5,311 nt of DNA. It comes from an uncultured Hymenobacter sp. (GTDB lineage Bacteria; Bacteroidota; Bacteroidia; Cytophagales; Hymenobacteraceae). The position numbers and the translations under genes were made by a program. Below the pieces are notes generated by a model. That model was not told the DNA's origin. It worked only from the letters and a program-made list of their open reading frames with translations, and did not search any database. The DNA is taken from assembly GCA_937871705.1 (NCBI GenBank), contig CALMOO010000288.1, forward strand, positions 1-5,311, read 5' to 3'. This document shows positions 4,935 through 5,311 of the stretch, piece by piece; positions within the stretch are counted from its first letter, which is position 1, and each line of letters opens with the position of its first letter.

Positions 4935-4981
4935 TGGTTAAACTGGTTAAGAAAGTTTAATCATTTTAACCAGTTTAACCA
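4935..4981. repeat. 16-bp perfect inverted repeat with internal TGGTTAA repeats
   Basis: TGGTTAAACTGGTTAA (4935-4950) and TTAACCAGTTTAACCA (4966-4981) are exact reverse complements around a 15-base AT-rich loop. Each arm contains TGGTTAA twice, at a 9-bp period, the word also seen upstream of parA. A degenerate continuation (TTGGTTGATTAAAGCAGTTA, 4992-5011) follows. This is a strong candidate second partition site, or an operator. Confidence 0.75.
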
Positions 4982-5019
4982 TATTATGCAAATTGGTTGA
5001 TTAAAGCAGTTAAGATTTC

Positions 5020-5244
5020 ATGCATGCGCGAGGTAGCTGCCTTTTGTCGCTGTTGTCGCGAAAGCACCCAGTGTCCTGGCTTTTTGCTCGCCGCAGCTCT
5101 GTAGCAACGAGGCTTAAACAGGTCATAAAAAAGCAAGCATTTGTCGCTGAAGTAGAGATTAGTCGACCCGGCAGCTTACTGAGTTTTTGGCTCGAACATC
5201 CGCACCTCTTGCAGAAAGCAGGTGCCTTGTTAGCGGTTGTTTAA
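5020..5244 (+). CDS. Doubtful ORF, unrecognised (74 aa)
   Basis: ATG 5020 opens 74 codons ending at TAA 5242-5244. I recognise no family. The second half (VAEVEISRPGSLLSFWLEHP, then HLLQKAGALLAVV) is reasonably protein-like and could be a small helical protein or the remnant of a larger one. The first half is Ser/Arg/Leu-rich and less convincing. No -7 box is evident immediately upstream; the nearest upstream feature is the partition-type inverted repeat. It ends 4 bases into the convergent minus-strand frame. Confidence 0.25.
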   Translation: MHARGSCLLSLLSRKHPVSWLFARRSSVATRLKQVIKKQAFVAEVEISRPGSLLSFWLEHPHLLQKAGALLAVV

Positions 5245-5311
5245 AGTGGCATAATCGCCTCCAGGTCGTTGCTGAATTTGCCGCTCGAATCGGGGTCGCA
5301 ACAGTAGAGCC
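5241..5311 (-). CDS. Possible C-terminal end of a gene running off the window
   Basis: The minus-strand frame reads 22 codons, LYCCDPDSSGKFSNDLEAIM then PL, before TAA at 5243-5241. The residue pattern is protein-like but too short to assign. If the 5311-bp sequence is a closed circle, this frame continues without a stop into the minus strand of positions 1-163, giving about 79 codons with an internal ATG at 10-8. That joined product is not recognisable either. Confidence 0.25.
   Translation of the reverse strand, partial: LYCCDPDSSGKFSNDLEAIMPL

Noticed and set aside
48..5129. Shared words TAGCAACGAGG (48-58, 5102-5112) and AGGTCATAAA (90-99, 5120-5129)
   Set aside because: Co-linear but with different spacing, and 10-11-mers shared once are expected by chance at this length.

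Overview
The window reads as a small plasmid, or a plasmid-borne accessory segment, from a Bacteroidota bacterium, most likely a Hymenobacter-like Cytophagales member. This rests on three things: perfect TAnnTTTG -7 promoter boxes with no Shine-Dalgarno sequences, the protein flavour of the RepL-like, ParA-like and transposase pieces, and the plasmid gene content. The genus assignment is inference from memory of related proteins, not from a search.

Layout. Positions 1-460 hold no credible gene but carry a 30-bp AT-rich near-palindrome (251-280). Positions 461-985 are debris: a DUF389/TIGR00341-type N-terminal fragment with an internal stop (minus), and an IS3-type OrfA N-terminus cut off after about 30 residues (plus). 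Positions 1050-1909 are the replication module on the minus strand: a RepL-like initiator followed 5 bp later by an unrecognised 107-aa protein. Upstream of repL (1923-2064) is a dense control or origin-like region with a direct repeat, a 9-bp-arm inverted repeat, a TACATTTG -7 box and four GTAC-centred sites. Positions 2094-3400 are mostly decayed: a possible 57-aa ORF, nested inverted repeats, a perfect 16-bp tandem repeat, an unrecognised 110-aa ORF, and a clear minus-strand pseudogene of a charged, probably coiled-coil protein broken by several stops.

Positions 3398-4981 form a class Ib-like partition locus. A repeat-rich upstream region and a well-formed promoter (GTTG, 19 bp, TATATTTG) precede parA. 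The ParA ATPase gene is broken by a +1 frameshift and seems to lack an internal segment near its C-terminus. It is followed by an intact 114-aa ribbon-helix-helix protein, the likely ParB/ParG-like centromere binder and repressor. A 16-bp perfect inverted repeat (4935-4981) built from the same TGGTTAA words that occur upstream of parA lies downstream. The right end has a weak 74-aa ORF and the last 22 codons of a possible minus-strand gene.

Overall picture: replication genes look intact, partition looks half-broken (ATPase disrupted, DNA-binding partner preserved), and much of the rest is pseudogene remnant, as in a decaying plasmid. I see no defence system, toxin-antitoxin pair, CRISPR array, tRNA or rRNA. 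The most interesting material is the partition repeat architecture around a disrupted parA, and the palindrome- and GTAC-rich control region of repL.
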